Shown here: piece after piece, positions 17,188 to 24,360 of the stretch | Layout: every line of letters starts with the position of its first letter | Numbering within the stretch: the first letter of the stretch is position 1 | Assembly (NCBI GenBank): GCA_949841355.1 | Contig: CATKZP010000004.1 | Location: forward strand, 115,770 to 179,769 | DNA: 64,000 bases | DNA from: an uncultured Oscillospiraceae bacterium | GTDB taxonomy: Bacteria > Bacillota > Clostridia > Oscillospirales > Oscillospiraceae | Reading direction: 5' to 3' | The notes under the pieces: generated by a model | Seen by the model: only the letters and a program-made list of their open reading frames with translations | Databases searched by the model: none | Told to the model about the DNA's origin: nothing | Position numbers and translations under genes: made by a program

Positions 17188-20100
17188 GTGGCAAAGGGAC
17201 AGAAGAAAAAAATGAGCGCAAAGAAGTTTACCGCAATCATCGCGCCTCTTTTGGCAATCCTTTTGGCATTTTCCATCGCGCTTCCTGTCATCACCACGTC
17301 CAGATTTGATCTGGTGCTCCGCGATATCTTCGGTGAGGCGGAGAGCAGCAATACGGGGAGCGACGCCACCGCCGGAGTGGACGCCACCTACTACACCCGC
17401 GACATCACCGACTCCAAGCAGCTTCAGGCCGACGAGCAGGCCTACACCCGCAAGGCGGGCGCGGAGGGCTTCGTGCTCCTCTACAACCGCAATGAGGAGG
17501 GCAAGGGCCTTCCCGTGGCGGCGGGCTCCAAGCTGAGCCTGTTCTCCGCCTCCTCCGTGGACCTGCTGGCCGGCGGCACCGGCTCCGGCGTGTCCACCAT
17601 CTCCAGCGATATGAAGACCGCCCTCACCGAGCAGGGCTTCTCCATCAACGAGGCGCTGTGGAAGTTCTACAGTGACAACCACGCCACCTACACCCGGGGC
17701 GGCGGCGCGCTGATGTACGGCGGCGCCGAGGACTGGTCCATCAAGGAGGCCCCCATCTCCGCCATCCCCGACGCGGCCAAGAGCGAGGCGGCGGGCACCA
17801 CCCCCGTGTTCTTCCTGGCCCGTACCGGCGGCGAGGGCCGCGACCTGGGCCGCCACATGGGCAATTGGACCAACGTGGCCGAGGATAAGGACAAGCACTA
17901 CCTGGAGCCCGACTCCGTGGAGCTGGGGGTCATCCAGTACCTGAATGACAACTTCGACAACGTAATCATCGTGGTGAACACCAACAACGCCTTTGAACTG
18001 GGCTGGGTGGCCGACTATCCCAGCATCAGCGCGGTGCTCTGGGCCCCCGGCGCCGGCGGCGACACCTGCCGCTCCATCGCGGACGTGCTCAGCGGGGCCG
18101 TCAACCCCTCCGGCCATCTGGTGGACACCTTCGCCTATGACGCGTTCTCCTCCCCCGCCATGCAGAACATGGGCGACATGATGATGGTGAACGGCGGCCA
18201 GGACGTGGGCGCCGGCGTGTTCTACGACGAGGGCATCTACGTGGGCTACAAGTACTACGAGACCCGCTACTTCGACAAGGCGCTGGACCAGGGCAATGCC
18301 GGCGACTACGATTACGCTACCACCGTACAGTACCCCTTCGGCTACGGCATCTCCTACACCACCTTCGAGTGGTCCGGCTTCCAGATGGGCGAGATGAACG
18401 AGAACGGCGACATGGAGATCCAGGTCACCGTGACGAACACCGGCAGCGTGGCGGGCCGGGACGTGGTGCAGCTCTATCTCAACGCCCCCTACACCGACTA
18501 CGACAAGACCAACCACATCGAGAAGTCCGCCGTCACCCTGGTGGGCTTTGAAAAGACCGGCGACATCGAGCCCGGCCAGTCCGAGACCGTGACCATCACC
18601 GTCAACCGCAGGGACTTCATCTCCTACGACGACGTGCAGGCCAAGACCTACATCCTGGAGGCCGGGGATTACCTGCTCACTGCGGCGGAGAACGCCCACG
18701 CGGCCGCCGACAACTTCCTGGCTTACAACGGCCAGACCGTGGAGCAGCCCCAGTTTGGCGGCGCGGACGCCGCCTTCGTGGGCAAGTGGAGCTATGACTA
18801 CAGCGACAACGGCGGCGTGGACAACGTGACCTACGCCAAGTCTCTGGCCGGCGCCGACGTGACCAACCAGTTCGACCACGCCGTGTACGACGAGCTGACC
18901 CCACGCGATCAGTACCTGACCCGTCAGGACTGGGTGGGCACCTTCCCCAAGACCCACGGCAATCAGGACGGCAAGCGCGCCAGCGAGTTCAGCGAGAAGA
19001 ACGGCTACACCTGGGAGGTTGAGGTGTCCGACACCATCAAGAAGAACATCGACGCCATCGGCGCGGGCAGCGCCTCTCTCAACCCCATGACCGACGACGA
19101 GGCGGGCAAGCTGGCCGGCGAGTTCGGCAAGACCGGCGGCCCCCAGCTCATCGACTTCCGCGGCCGTGACTTTGACGAGGTGGACGCCGAGGGCGGCTGG
19201 GACGCCCTCATCGACCAGATGACCACCGACGAGATCAAGAAGATGATCCGCAACGCCGGTTACCAGACCCTGGGCTCCACCGCCATCAACAAGCCCCGCG
19301 CCATCGACTTCGACGGCCCCTCCGGCCTGAACGAGGGCGGCGTCAGCCACGAGCCCTACTCCATCACCTATCCCTGCGCCGCCAACCTGGCCGCCAGCTG
19401 GGACCGGCAGAACTCCTACCTCCACGGCTACTACGTGGGCGAGGACGGCCTGGCCGCCGACGGCAACTGGGGCAACCACACCTATACCGGCATCATCTCC
19501 GGCTGGTACGCCCCGGCCATGAACATCCACCGCACTCCCTTCGCCGGCCGTAACTTCGAGTATTACTCCGAGGACGGCTTCATGTCCGGCGAGCTGGCCC
19601 TGGAGGCCTCCCGCGCCTGCGCGGAGAAGGGCGTGTACGCCTACATCAAGCACTTCGCCCTCAACGACCAGGAGGATCACCGCAGCCACGCGGCCACCTT
19701 CTCCAACGAGCAGGCCATCCGCGAGATCTACCTGAAGCCCTTCCAGACCTGCATTGAGGAGCGGGGCACCACCAAGATCAAGGTGCAGAACTTCGACGAG
19801 GAGACCGGCACCTTCACCCAGGGCGAGGCCGAGATCCCCGCGGTCATGGCTGTGATGACCGCCTTCAACCGCATCGGCTGCACCTGGGCGGGCGGCAACT
19901 ACAACCTGATCACCGGCGTGCTGCGCAACGAGTGGGGCTTTGACGGCTCCGTCATCACCGACTACGACAACGGCGGCGTGATGGACACCGAGCAGTGCAT
20001 CCGCGCCGGCGGCGACATCAAGCTGACCGCCTACGGCTCCAACGCCCAGCTGGATATGGAGAACCCCGCTTCCCAGTACCATGCCCGGCAGGCCATGAAG

Positions 20101-20289
20101 CACGTGCTCTACACCACCGTGAACTCCAACGCCATGAACGGCATCGTCCACGGCGTGACCGTGTCCGAGCTGCCCTTCGCCAACTACTACTACATCCTCA
20201 TCGGTGAGGCGGTGGCGGCGGCGGCCCTGATCGGCTGGGGCGCTTTCGCCATCGTGCGGCGGTGGAAGAAGGAGAAGGCCGGCAGCTGA
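17188..20289 (+). CDS. Membrane-anchored GH3 glycoside hydrolase, second copy, inverted domain order
   Basis: 1033 residues from GTG 17188 preceded by AGGAGGG. Architecture equals that of the 9393 enzyme: N-terminal anchor (FTAIIAPLLAILLAFSIALP), alpha/beta sandwich first (KAGAEGFVLLYNRNEEGKG, VNPSGHLVDTFAYD), fibronectin-III-like domain (VTVTNTGSVAGRDVVQLY), then the TIM barrel (GRNFEYYSEDGFMSG, KHFALNDQEDHRSH, nucleophile Asp in SVITDYDNGG) and a C-terminal membrane segment (AVAAAALIGWGAFAIV) followed by Lys/Arg. Probably a surface beta-glycosidase. It differs from the first copy in the Gly/Asp-rich region after the first anchor and in barrel loops, so substrate may differ. Confidence 0.9.
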   Translation: MAKGQKKKMSAKKFTAIIAPLLAILLAFSIALPVITTSRFDLVLRDIFGEAESSNTGSDATAGVDATYYTRDITDSKQLQADEQAYTRKAGAEGFVLLYNRNEEGKGLPVAAGSKLSLFSASSVDLLAGGTGSGVSTISSDMKTALTEQGFSINEALWKFYSDNHATYTRGGGALMYGGAEDWSIKEAPISAIPDAAKSEAAGTTPVFFLARTGGEGRDLGRHMGNWTNVAEDKDKHYLEPDSVELGVIQYLNDNFDNVIIVVNTNNAFELGWVADYPSISAVLWAPGAGGDTCRSIADVLSGAVNPSGHLVDTFAYDAFSSPAMQNMGDMMMVNGGQDVGAGVFYDEGIYVGYKYYETRYFDKALDQGNAGDYDYATTVQYPFGYGISYTTFEWSGFQMGEMNENGDMEIQVTVTNTGSVAGRDVVQLYLNAPYTDYDKTNHIEKSAVTLVGFEKTGDIEPGQSETVTITVNRRDFISYDDVQAKTYILEAGDYLLTAAENAHAAADNFLAYNGQTVEQPQFGGADAAFVGKWSYDYSDNGGVDNVTYAKSLAGADVTNQFDHAVYDELTPRDQYLTRQDWVGTFPKTHGNQDGKRASEFSEKNGYTWEVEVSDTIKKNIDAIGAGSASLNPMTDDEAGKLAGEFGKTGGPQLIDFRGRDFDEVDAEGGWDALIDQMTTDEIKKMIRNAGYQTLGSTAINKPRAIDFDGPSGLNEGGVSHEPYSITYPCAANLAASWDRQNSYLHGYYVGEDGLAADGNWGNHTYTGIISGWYAPAMNIHRTPFAGRNFEYYSEDGFMSGELALEASRACAEKGVYAYIKHFALNDQEDHRSHAATFSNEQAIREIYLKPFQTCIEERGTTKIKVQNFDEETGTFTQGEAEIPAVMAVMTAFNRIGCTWAGGNYNLITGVLRNEWGFDGSVITDYDNGGVMDTEQCIRAGGDIKLTAYGSNAQLDMENPASQYHARQAMKHVLYTTVNSNAMNGIVHGVTVSELPFANYYYILIGEAVAAAALIGWGAFAIVRRWKKEKAGS

Positions 20290-20350
20290 CCGGACCTTCC
20301 GCATCCGCAAAGAACGCCATAATCTGGTGCTTCTATACATCCTCAATCAG

Positions 20351-20388
20351 CGGCGGCCGGACTCCGAACGGGGTCCGGCCGCCGCCGG
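20351..20388 (+). terminator. Hairpin after the second GH3 gene
   Basis: CGGCGGCCGGAC (20351-20362) pairs with GTCCGGCCGCCG just downstream (about 20373-20384). Very GC-rich stem without a T tract. Confidence 0.5.
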
Positions 20389-20476
20389 TTTGCCGGCCGC
20401 GCCGGAATTTGCTATTGCCTTTTTCTCGGCGGCAGCGTAAAATGGAAGAGAATTTTGACGGCGGGAGGGGAAACGG

Positions 20477-20782
20477 ATGGAATGGACGCAGATCGCGCTC
20501 TATGCGGCGGCGGGTATGCTGGGGCTGGTATTTCTGTGCTGCGCGGTCAACCTGGTGCGGGTGGCGCGGAAGAAGGAGCCCAGCCTGCTGCTCAGCCGGG
20601 CCATGTATTGGCTGGCCATGGCGGCGGTGGTGCTCAACGCGGCGCGCAGCGCCGTGGCTTATACGGACAAGAGCATGCTGATCGCCAATCTGGTGGTGCT
20701 GGTGTGTGTCGCGGTGTCTTACGTCCGAATGGAAAAGACCAACAAGTACGGCGAGCCGGAGAACGAAGAACAGTCGGGCTGA
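20477..20782 (+). CDS. Small membrane protein, unknown
   Basis: 101 residues, ATG preceded by GGGAGGGG. Three hydrophobic helices are visible (ALYAAAGMLGLVFLCCAVNL; MYWLAMAAVVLNAARSAV; MLIANLVVLVCVAVSYV) and a short acidic tail. No domain recognised. It stands alone between a GC-rich hairpin and a strong bidirectional terminator, so it is probably a single-gene transcript. Confidence 0.7.
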   Translation: MEWTQIALYAAAGMLGLVFLCCAVNLVRVARKKEPSLLLSRAMYWLAMAAVVLNAARSAVAYTDKSMLIANLVVLVCVAVSYVRMEKTNKYGEPENEEQSG

Positions 20783-20794
20783 CCGCCCGGTGAA

Positions 20795-20839
20795 AAAACC
20801 CCGGCCGCGAATCCGTTTGGGATTCGCGGCCGGGGTTTT
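20795..20839. terminator. Strong bidirectional terminator between convergent genes
   Basis: A 20-bp perfect inverted repeat (20795-20814 with 20820-20839) beginning AAAACCCCGG and ending CCGGGGTTTT. A and T runs on the two sides allow termination on both strands, serving the genes ending at 20782 (+) and 20849 (-). Confidence 0.85.
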
Positions 20840-20848
20840 GCGGCTGGT

Positions 20849-21502
20849 TCAAATACCGCCGCCCCAGCCGTGCCAGTCCTCGGCGGCGGGGGCCTCGCCG
20901 TCCTCCGGCGGCTGGTCCGGAGCGTCCCGGAGCTGGGTGAGCAGGGCGTCCAGCTCCTCGGGGGAGAGGTTTTCCCGCAGCTTGGCCATGGCGGCGTCCA
21001 GGTCCTGCTTGGCCCCCGCGGCGGAGCCCTTGGCCCACTGGGCCTCCTGCTTGTGGACGGCGTGGCGCAGCTTATCGGCGTATTCCCGGCCCGTGGGGGC
21101 GGGGGCGGCGGGTATGCCGGCGATGACGGCCATGAGCAGCAGCACCACCTTCACCGCCACCAACGCCAGCCCTACGCTGGGGAATTGGGTGTCCACAGCG
21201 GAGAGATAGAGCTGGGCGAAGGTCTGGCGAAAGACGATTTGAAAGGCGAGGTATGCGCCGAAAAAGGCGAAGGCGGCGGCACAGCCCCGGTTGGTGGTCC
21301 AGCCCCTGGGGTGGCCCCAGCACCAGACCAGGGCGGCCAGCATGGGGACGCAGAAAACCAGCTCCCCCACCAGAGCGCCGGGCCAGGAGCCGGGCCCTGC
21401 GGCCAGAACCCCCCGGAGCAGGAAGAGCTGCCCCGCGGTCAAAAGAAACAGGCAGGCCACCGCGGTACCGCATTTGGCCTGGGGCGAGGTGTTCTCATTC
21501 AT
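20849..21502 (-). CDS. Membrane protein with cytoplasmic C-terminal tail, unknown
   Basis: 217 residues. Four hydrophobic helices (for example GTAVACLFLLTAGQLFLLRGV and LALVAVKVVLLLMAVIAGI), then a charged helical tail that ends in EDWHGWGGGI. The start complementary to 21500-21502 is followed by a promoter on the minus strand. The divergent gene at 21699 encodes a protein ending in EWRGWGCG, so the two share a Trp-x-Gly-Trp-Gly C-terminal signature and probably act together. No known family recognised. Confidence 0.7.
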   Translation of the reverse strand: MNENTSPQAKCGTAVACLFLLTAGQLFLLRGVLAAGPGSWPGALVGELVFCVPMLAALVWCWGHPRGWTTNRGCAAAFAFFGAYLAFQIVFRQTFAQLYLSAVDTQFPSVGLALVAVKVVLLLMAVIAGIPAAPAPTGREYADKLRHAVHKQEAQWAKGSAAGAKQDLDAAMAKLRENLSPEELDALLTQLRDAPDQPPEDGEAPAAEDWHGWGGGI

Positions 21503-21539
21503 AGGGCGCAGACCTCCTCAAAACGTTTTTTATAAGGCT

Positions 21540-21568
21540 ACTGTACCATATTTTGGGGCGGGTGACAA
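21540..21568 (-). promoter_or_regulatory. Sigma-A promoter of the 20849-21502 gene
   Basis: Minus strand TTGTCA (complement of 21563-21568), 17 bp, TACAGT (complement of 21540-21545). Confidence 0.55.
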
Positions 21569-21618
21569 GCGGCAAAATCTGACGCCCCGCATTTCTTCGG
21601 GAAAATGGGCGGGCGGGG

Positions 21619-21647
21619 TTGCTATTTCGGGAGGATTCCTGTATAAT
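21619..21647 (+). promoter_or_regulatory. Sigma-A promoter of the 21699 gene
   Basis: TTGCTA (21619-21624), 17 bp, TATAAT (21642-21647); transcript would start ~45 nt before the ATG. Confidence 0.75.
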
Positions 21648-21698
21648 TGATTACAAATATTTCAAATTAGAACCTGTGGAGAGAAAGGGGAGTTCGTG

Positions 21699-22484
21699 AT
21701 GGGACCGATTTTGATTCGGCTGGCCTATGGCGTGATGATCGTGGGGATCATCCTCTGCTTTGTGTTTTCCCGCAACCATGAAAAGGACGTGCGCAGGGCG
21801 GCCACGCAGTTTGCGTTCGCCTTTGCGAAGCTGTCCAATTTCATCAGCCCCAAGCCCCCCAAGGAGGGGCTGCTGGTGCGGGAGCTGCCCGGCGGCGGAG
21901 TGAGCCCCCTCCCCCTGGAGGAGCAGCCCGAGGCCATCCGGCGCATTGTGGAGCGGGCTAACGCCAGCCAGTCGGTGAACCGCTTTGCCGAGCTGGACGC
22001 CGCCGCCGAGCAGGTGAGCCGGCGGGTCAGCGCCAACCGCACCCACAAGACCCAGTTTCAGGCGCCCATCGACCGTCTGCTGCTGCTGGCCCAGAATTTC
22101 CTGCGGGGGTGCGAGGACCTGTCCTATATCGACAGCCAGGAGCGCAAGGCGGACTTCGACAGCTTTTTGATGGAGCAGCCCGCCCACCGCATGGTGCTGC
22201 TCAAGCGGATCAGCGGCGAGTCGGCGGAGGAGTACCGGAAGCTGAACAAGCGCTACGCGGACGAGATGGAGCGCATGGAGGCGGAGGAGCTGGAGGAAAA
22301 GAAGCAGGGCGGGAAGAAGCGGCGCCCCGCCAAGCAGGCGGAGCGGGCTGCGGAGGCACAGCCCGCCGAAGAGGACGGTCAGCCCCCGGCTCCGGCGGAG
22401 GAGTCCCCCGAGATGGAAGAAGCCCCCCAGGCGGAGCAGTCCGCCGACTTGAAGGACGAGTGGCGGGGCTGGGGGTGCGGATAG
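21699..22484 (+). CDS. Single-pass membrane protein with charged cytoplasmic domain, unknown
   Basis: 261 residues from the ATG at 21699 (AAAGGGGAG upstream; the GTG one codon earlier is less favoured). One N-terminal membrane helix (LIRLAYGVMIVGIILCFVF), a helical domain (~25-190), then a low-complexity Lys/Glu/Pro/Ala tail ending DEWRGWGCG. The same kind of ending occurs in the divergent gene product at 20849. A regulator gene starts 31 bp downstream on the same strand and may be cotranscribed. Function unknown. Confidence 0.7.
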   Translation: MGPILIRLAYGVMIVGIILCFVFSRNHEKDVRRAATQFAFAFAKLSNFISPKPPKEGLLVRELPGGGVSPLPLEEQPEAIRRIVERANASQSVNRFAELDAAAEQVSRRVSANRTHKTQFQAPIDRLLLLAQNFLRGCEDLSYIDSQERKADFDSFLMEQPAHRMVLLKRISGESAEEYRKLNKRYADEMERMEAEELEEKKQGGKKRRPAKQAERAAEAQPAEEDGQPPAPAEESPEMEEAPQAEQSADLKDEWRGWGCG

Positions 22485-22515
22485 GCTGAGCGCGCGGAAA
22501 AGGAGCTGAGGGGCA

Positions 22516-23940
22516 ATGGCGAAGCGAGTACCGGCGCAGCTGGTGGGCACAGGCGGCGGCGCGGGAAGCCCGGATTTTTCACAAAAGACTTTGGAGACCG
22601 TTTTCGAGGCCTCCTACGACGGCATCTACATCACAGATGGAGATGCCGTCACCATTATGATTAACAAAAGCTACGAGTCCATCACCGGCCTGAAGCGGGA
22701 GGACATGCTGGGCAAGCGGATGCACGATTTGGTGAAGGATCAGATCATCTCCCAGTCGGGGACGCTGGCCGCCCTGGAAAAGCGGGAGCCGGTGACGCTG
22801 GAGCAGGTGTTCAAAACGGGCAAGCACGCCATCATCACCAGCACGCCCATCTTTGACGAGGAAGGCCGGGTGGTGCTGGTGGTCACCAACGTGCGGGACA
22901 TCACCGAGCTCAACTCCCTGCAAAAGGAGCTGGAGGAGAGCTGGGCCTGCAACCTGCAATACTACAGTGAGCTGGAAATTCTGCGCCGCAAGGTGGGCCG
23001 CGCGCCCAAGCTGGTGGCCCGGGACCCGGCCATGCAGGCGGTGCTGCGGGTGGCGGACAAGGCCGCGGAGCTGGACATACCCATCCTTCTGGAGGGGGAG
23101 ACCGGCACCGGCAAGCAGGATTTTGCCCGGTACATCGCGTCCAAAAGCCGCCGGAAAAAGGGAAAGTTCATTGAGGTGAACTGCTCGGCCTACTCCGAGG
23201 AGGAGCTGGAGTTCGAGCTGTTCGGCTCTGCCCCCAGCCCCCAGGCCAAGGCGGGCACCATGGGCCTGCTGGAGCTGGCCAACGGGGGGACCATCCTGCT
23301 TCAGGAGGTGGGAGAGCTGCCGCCCAAGCTGCAGATCCGGCTGGTGCGGCTGCTGCGCACCGGGGTGGTGACCCGGGTGGGGGACGGCAAGCTCTACCCG
23401 GTGGACATCCGGATCATCGCCAGCACCACCCAGGACCTGAAGGCGCTGGTGGAGGGGAAAAAGTTCCGGGAAGAGCTGTACTACGGCCTCAATGTGCTGC
23501 CCATCCAGATGCTCCCCCTGCGGCAGCGGCGGGAGGACATCCTCCCCCTGGTGGAGGAGATGTGCATTGAGCTGAACAAAAAGCACCGCCAGAAAAAGCG
23601 CTTCAGCCACATGGCGCTGCTGACCCTGCAAAGCTACGCCTGGCCGGGCAACCTGCGGGAGCTGCGCAATGTGGTGGAGTCGGCCATGATCCTGTGCGGC
23701 GGGGACGTCATCGAGCCTGGGGACCTGCCCATCTGCACCGAGGGCAAGCTCAGCCGCCGGGAGGGGGACGAGCTGCCCGGGCCGGTGGACCTGCGCCAGG
23801 TGGTGGAGGAGCTGGAATTGAAATACATCCGCAGCGCCTACCGGCGCCACGGCAATGTGCGGGACGCGGCCCGCAGCCTGGGGATGGACCCGTCCACCTA
23901 TGTGCGCAAGCGGAAAAAGCTGGAGGGGCGGGAGACGTAA
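22516..23940 (+). CDS. PAS-AAA+-Fis regulator lacking the sigma-54 contact loop (TyrR-like)
   Basis: 474 residues, ATG after AGGAGCTGAGGGG. PAS domain (~22-135, VFEASYDGIYITDGDAVTIM), AAA+ domain (~162-400) with Walker A GETGTGKQ (194-201), and C-terminal Fis-type HTH (HGNVRDAARSLGMDPSTYVRK). Two key features of sigma-54 activators are missing: GAFTGA is absent (the segment reads FGSAPSPQAKAGTMGLLE, ~236-253) and the Walker B Asp is Gln (TILLQEVGE, Q263, codon 23302-23304). TyrR is the known precedent for a member without GAFTGA that acts at sigma-70 promoters. It most likely controls the transporter/4-hydroxybutyrate genes downstream, whose promoter is sigma-A type with inverted repeats around it. 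The PAS domain may sense a small acid. Confidence 0.88.
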   Translation: MAKRVPAQLVGTGGGAGSPDFSQKTLETVFEASYDGIYITDGDAVTIMINKSYESITGLKREDMLGKRMHDLVKDQIISQSGTLAALEKREPVTLEQVFKTGKHAIITSTPIFDEEGRVVLVVTNVRDITELNSLQKELEESWACNLQYYSELEILRRKVGRAPKLVARDPAMQAVLRVADKAAELDIPILLEGETGTGKQDFARYIASKSRRKKGKFIEVNCSAYSEEELEFELFGSAPSPQAKAGTMGLLELANGGTILLQEVGELPPKLQIRLVRLLRTGVVTRVGDGKLYPVDIRIIASTTQDLKALVEGKKFREELYYGLNVLPIQMLPLRQRREDILPLVEEMCIELNKKHRQKKRFSHMALLTLQSYAWPGNLRELRNVVESAMILCGGDVIEPGDLPICTEGKLSRREGDELPGPVDLRQVVEELELKYIRSAYRRHGNVRDAARSLGMDPSTYVRKRKKLEGRET

Positions 23941-24055
23941 GCGGATGTTGCGAAAATAAATCACGATGCAGAAACGCAACGGAAAGGAAATTTTTTGCTG
24001 GACACGAAAAAATCCCGAAAGTAACCGAAAAATGGGAGGGAGGGGCGGAGCGGTC

Positions 24056-24073
24056 TGTTGCAAAACCGCAACA
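24056..24073. promoter_or_regulatory. Putative binding site of the TyrR-like regulator
   Basis: TGTTGC-AAAACC-GCAACA, a perfect 6-bp inverted repeat with 6-bp spacer, the same geometry as TyrR boxes. Related half sites occur at 23946-23951 and 23976-23981. The assignment to the regulator at 22516 is inference. Confidence 0.5.
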
Positions 24074-24170
24074 AAAGGGGCGGGTATTCAGCTTTTTGAA
24101 TGATCTCACGGAAAAATGCGGGGGGAAATGGTGGAAACTGCATAAAAATTTTGCCTAAAAAGGGACGAGG

Positions 24171-24204
24171 CGATTTAGCCAAACCTCTGAATTTGGCCAA
24201 ATCG
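24171..24204. promoter_or_regulatory. Operator-like palindrome abutting the -35 box
   Basis: CGATTTAGCCAAA (24171-24183) and TTTGGCCAAATCG (24192-24204) match in 12 of 13 positions as inverted repeats with an 8-bp spacer. It ends two bases before the -35 hexamer, a typical place for an activator or repressor. It could also be read as a terminator-like hairpin, but no T run follows. Confidence 0.55.
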
Positions 24205-24206
24205 TA

Positions 24207-24235
24207 TTTACTTTGGGATTTTCAGCCCATATAAT
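24207..24235 (+). promoter_or_regulatory. Sigma-A promoter of the 4-hydroxybutyrate/LuxCE cluster
   Basis: TTTACT (24207-24212), 17 bp, TATAAT (24230-24235). The leader would be ~118 nt. Confidence 0.75.
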
Positions 24236-24252
24236 GGCGTTGTTAAGACGCT

Positions 24253-24320
24253 GGACTGCCGAAAAGTGATGCGCTACAGGGCTGTATACGCTCTTTCCGT
24301 ACCAGAGGCCGCGGCAGTCC
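24253..24320 (+). promoter_or_regulatory. Structured 5' leader of the transporter mRNA
   Basis: GGACTGCCG (24253-24261) is complementary to CGGCAGTCC (24312-24320), closing a ~50-nt internal region. The shape resembles the closing stem of a cis-acting RNA, but I recognise no known riboswitch core in it. Confidence 0.4.
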
Positions 24321-24360
24321 GGCGGCTGCGTATTTCACAAGAAGAGAGGAGAAGAAAAGT

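Larger units (their letters stand above)
23941..24360. other. Regulatory intergenic region ahead of the 4-hydroxybutyrate/LuxCE cluster
   Basis: 420 bp, clearly richer in A+T than its neighbours. From left: half sites TGTTGC (23946) and GCAACG (23976), palindrome TGTTGC-N6-GCAACA (24056-24073), a long palindrome (24171-24204), a sigma-A promoter (24207-24235) and a structured leader with a 9-bp long-range stem (24253-24261 with 24312-24320). No GG-N10-GC sigma-54 promoter was found. Confidence 0.7.

Noticed and set aside
7140..20300. Agr-type peptide precursor and processing genes (agrD/agrB) near the HPK10 kinases
   Set aside because: Short frames in the gaps (for example 14658-14846) lack ribosome sites and conserved features; no AgrB-like membrane protease is present.
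17173..20346. Open frame of ~1,057 codons on the minus strand
   Set aside because: Antisense shadow of the second GH3 gene, same reasons.
23941..24360. Sigma-54 promoter for the cluster
   Set aside because: No GG-N10-GC element was found in the region, and the adjacent regulator lacks the sigma-54 contact loop.
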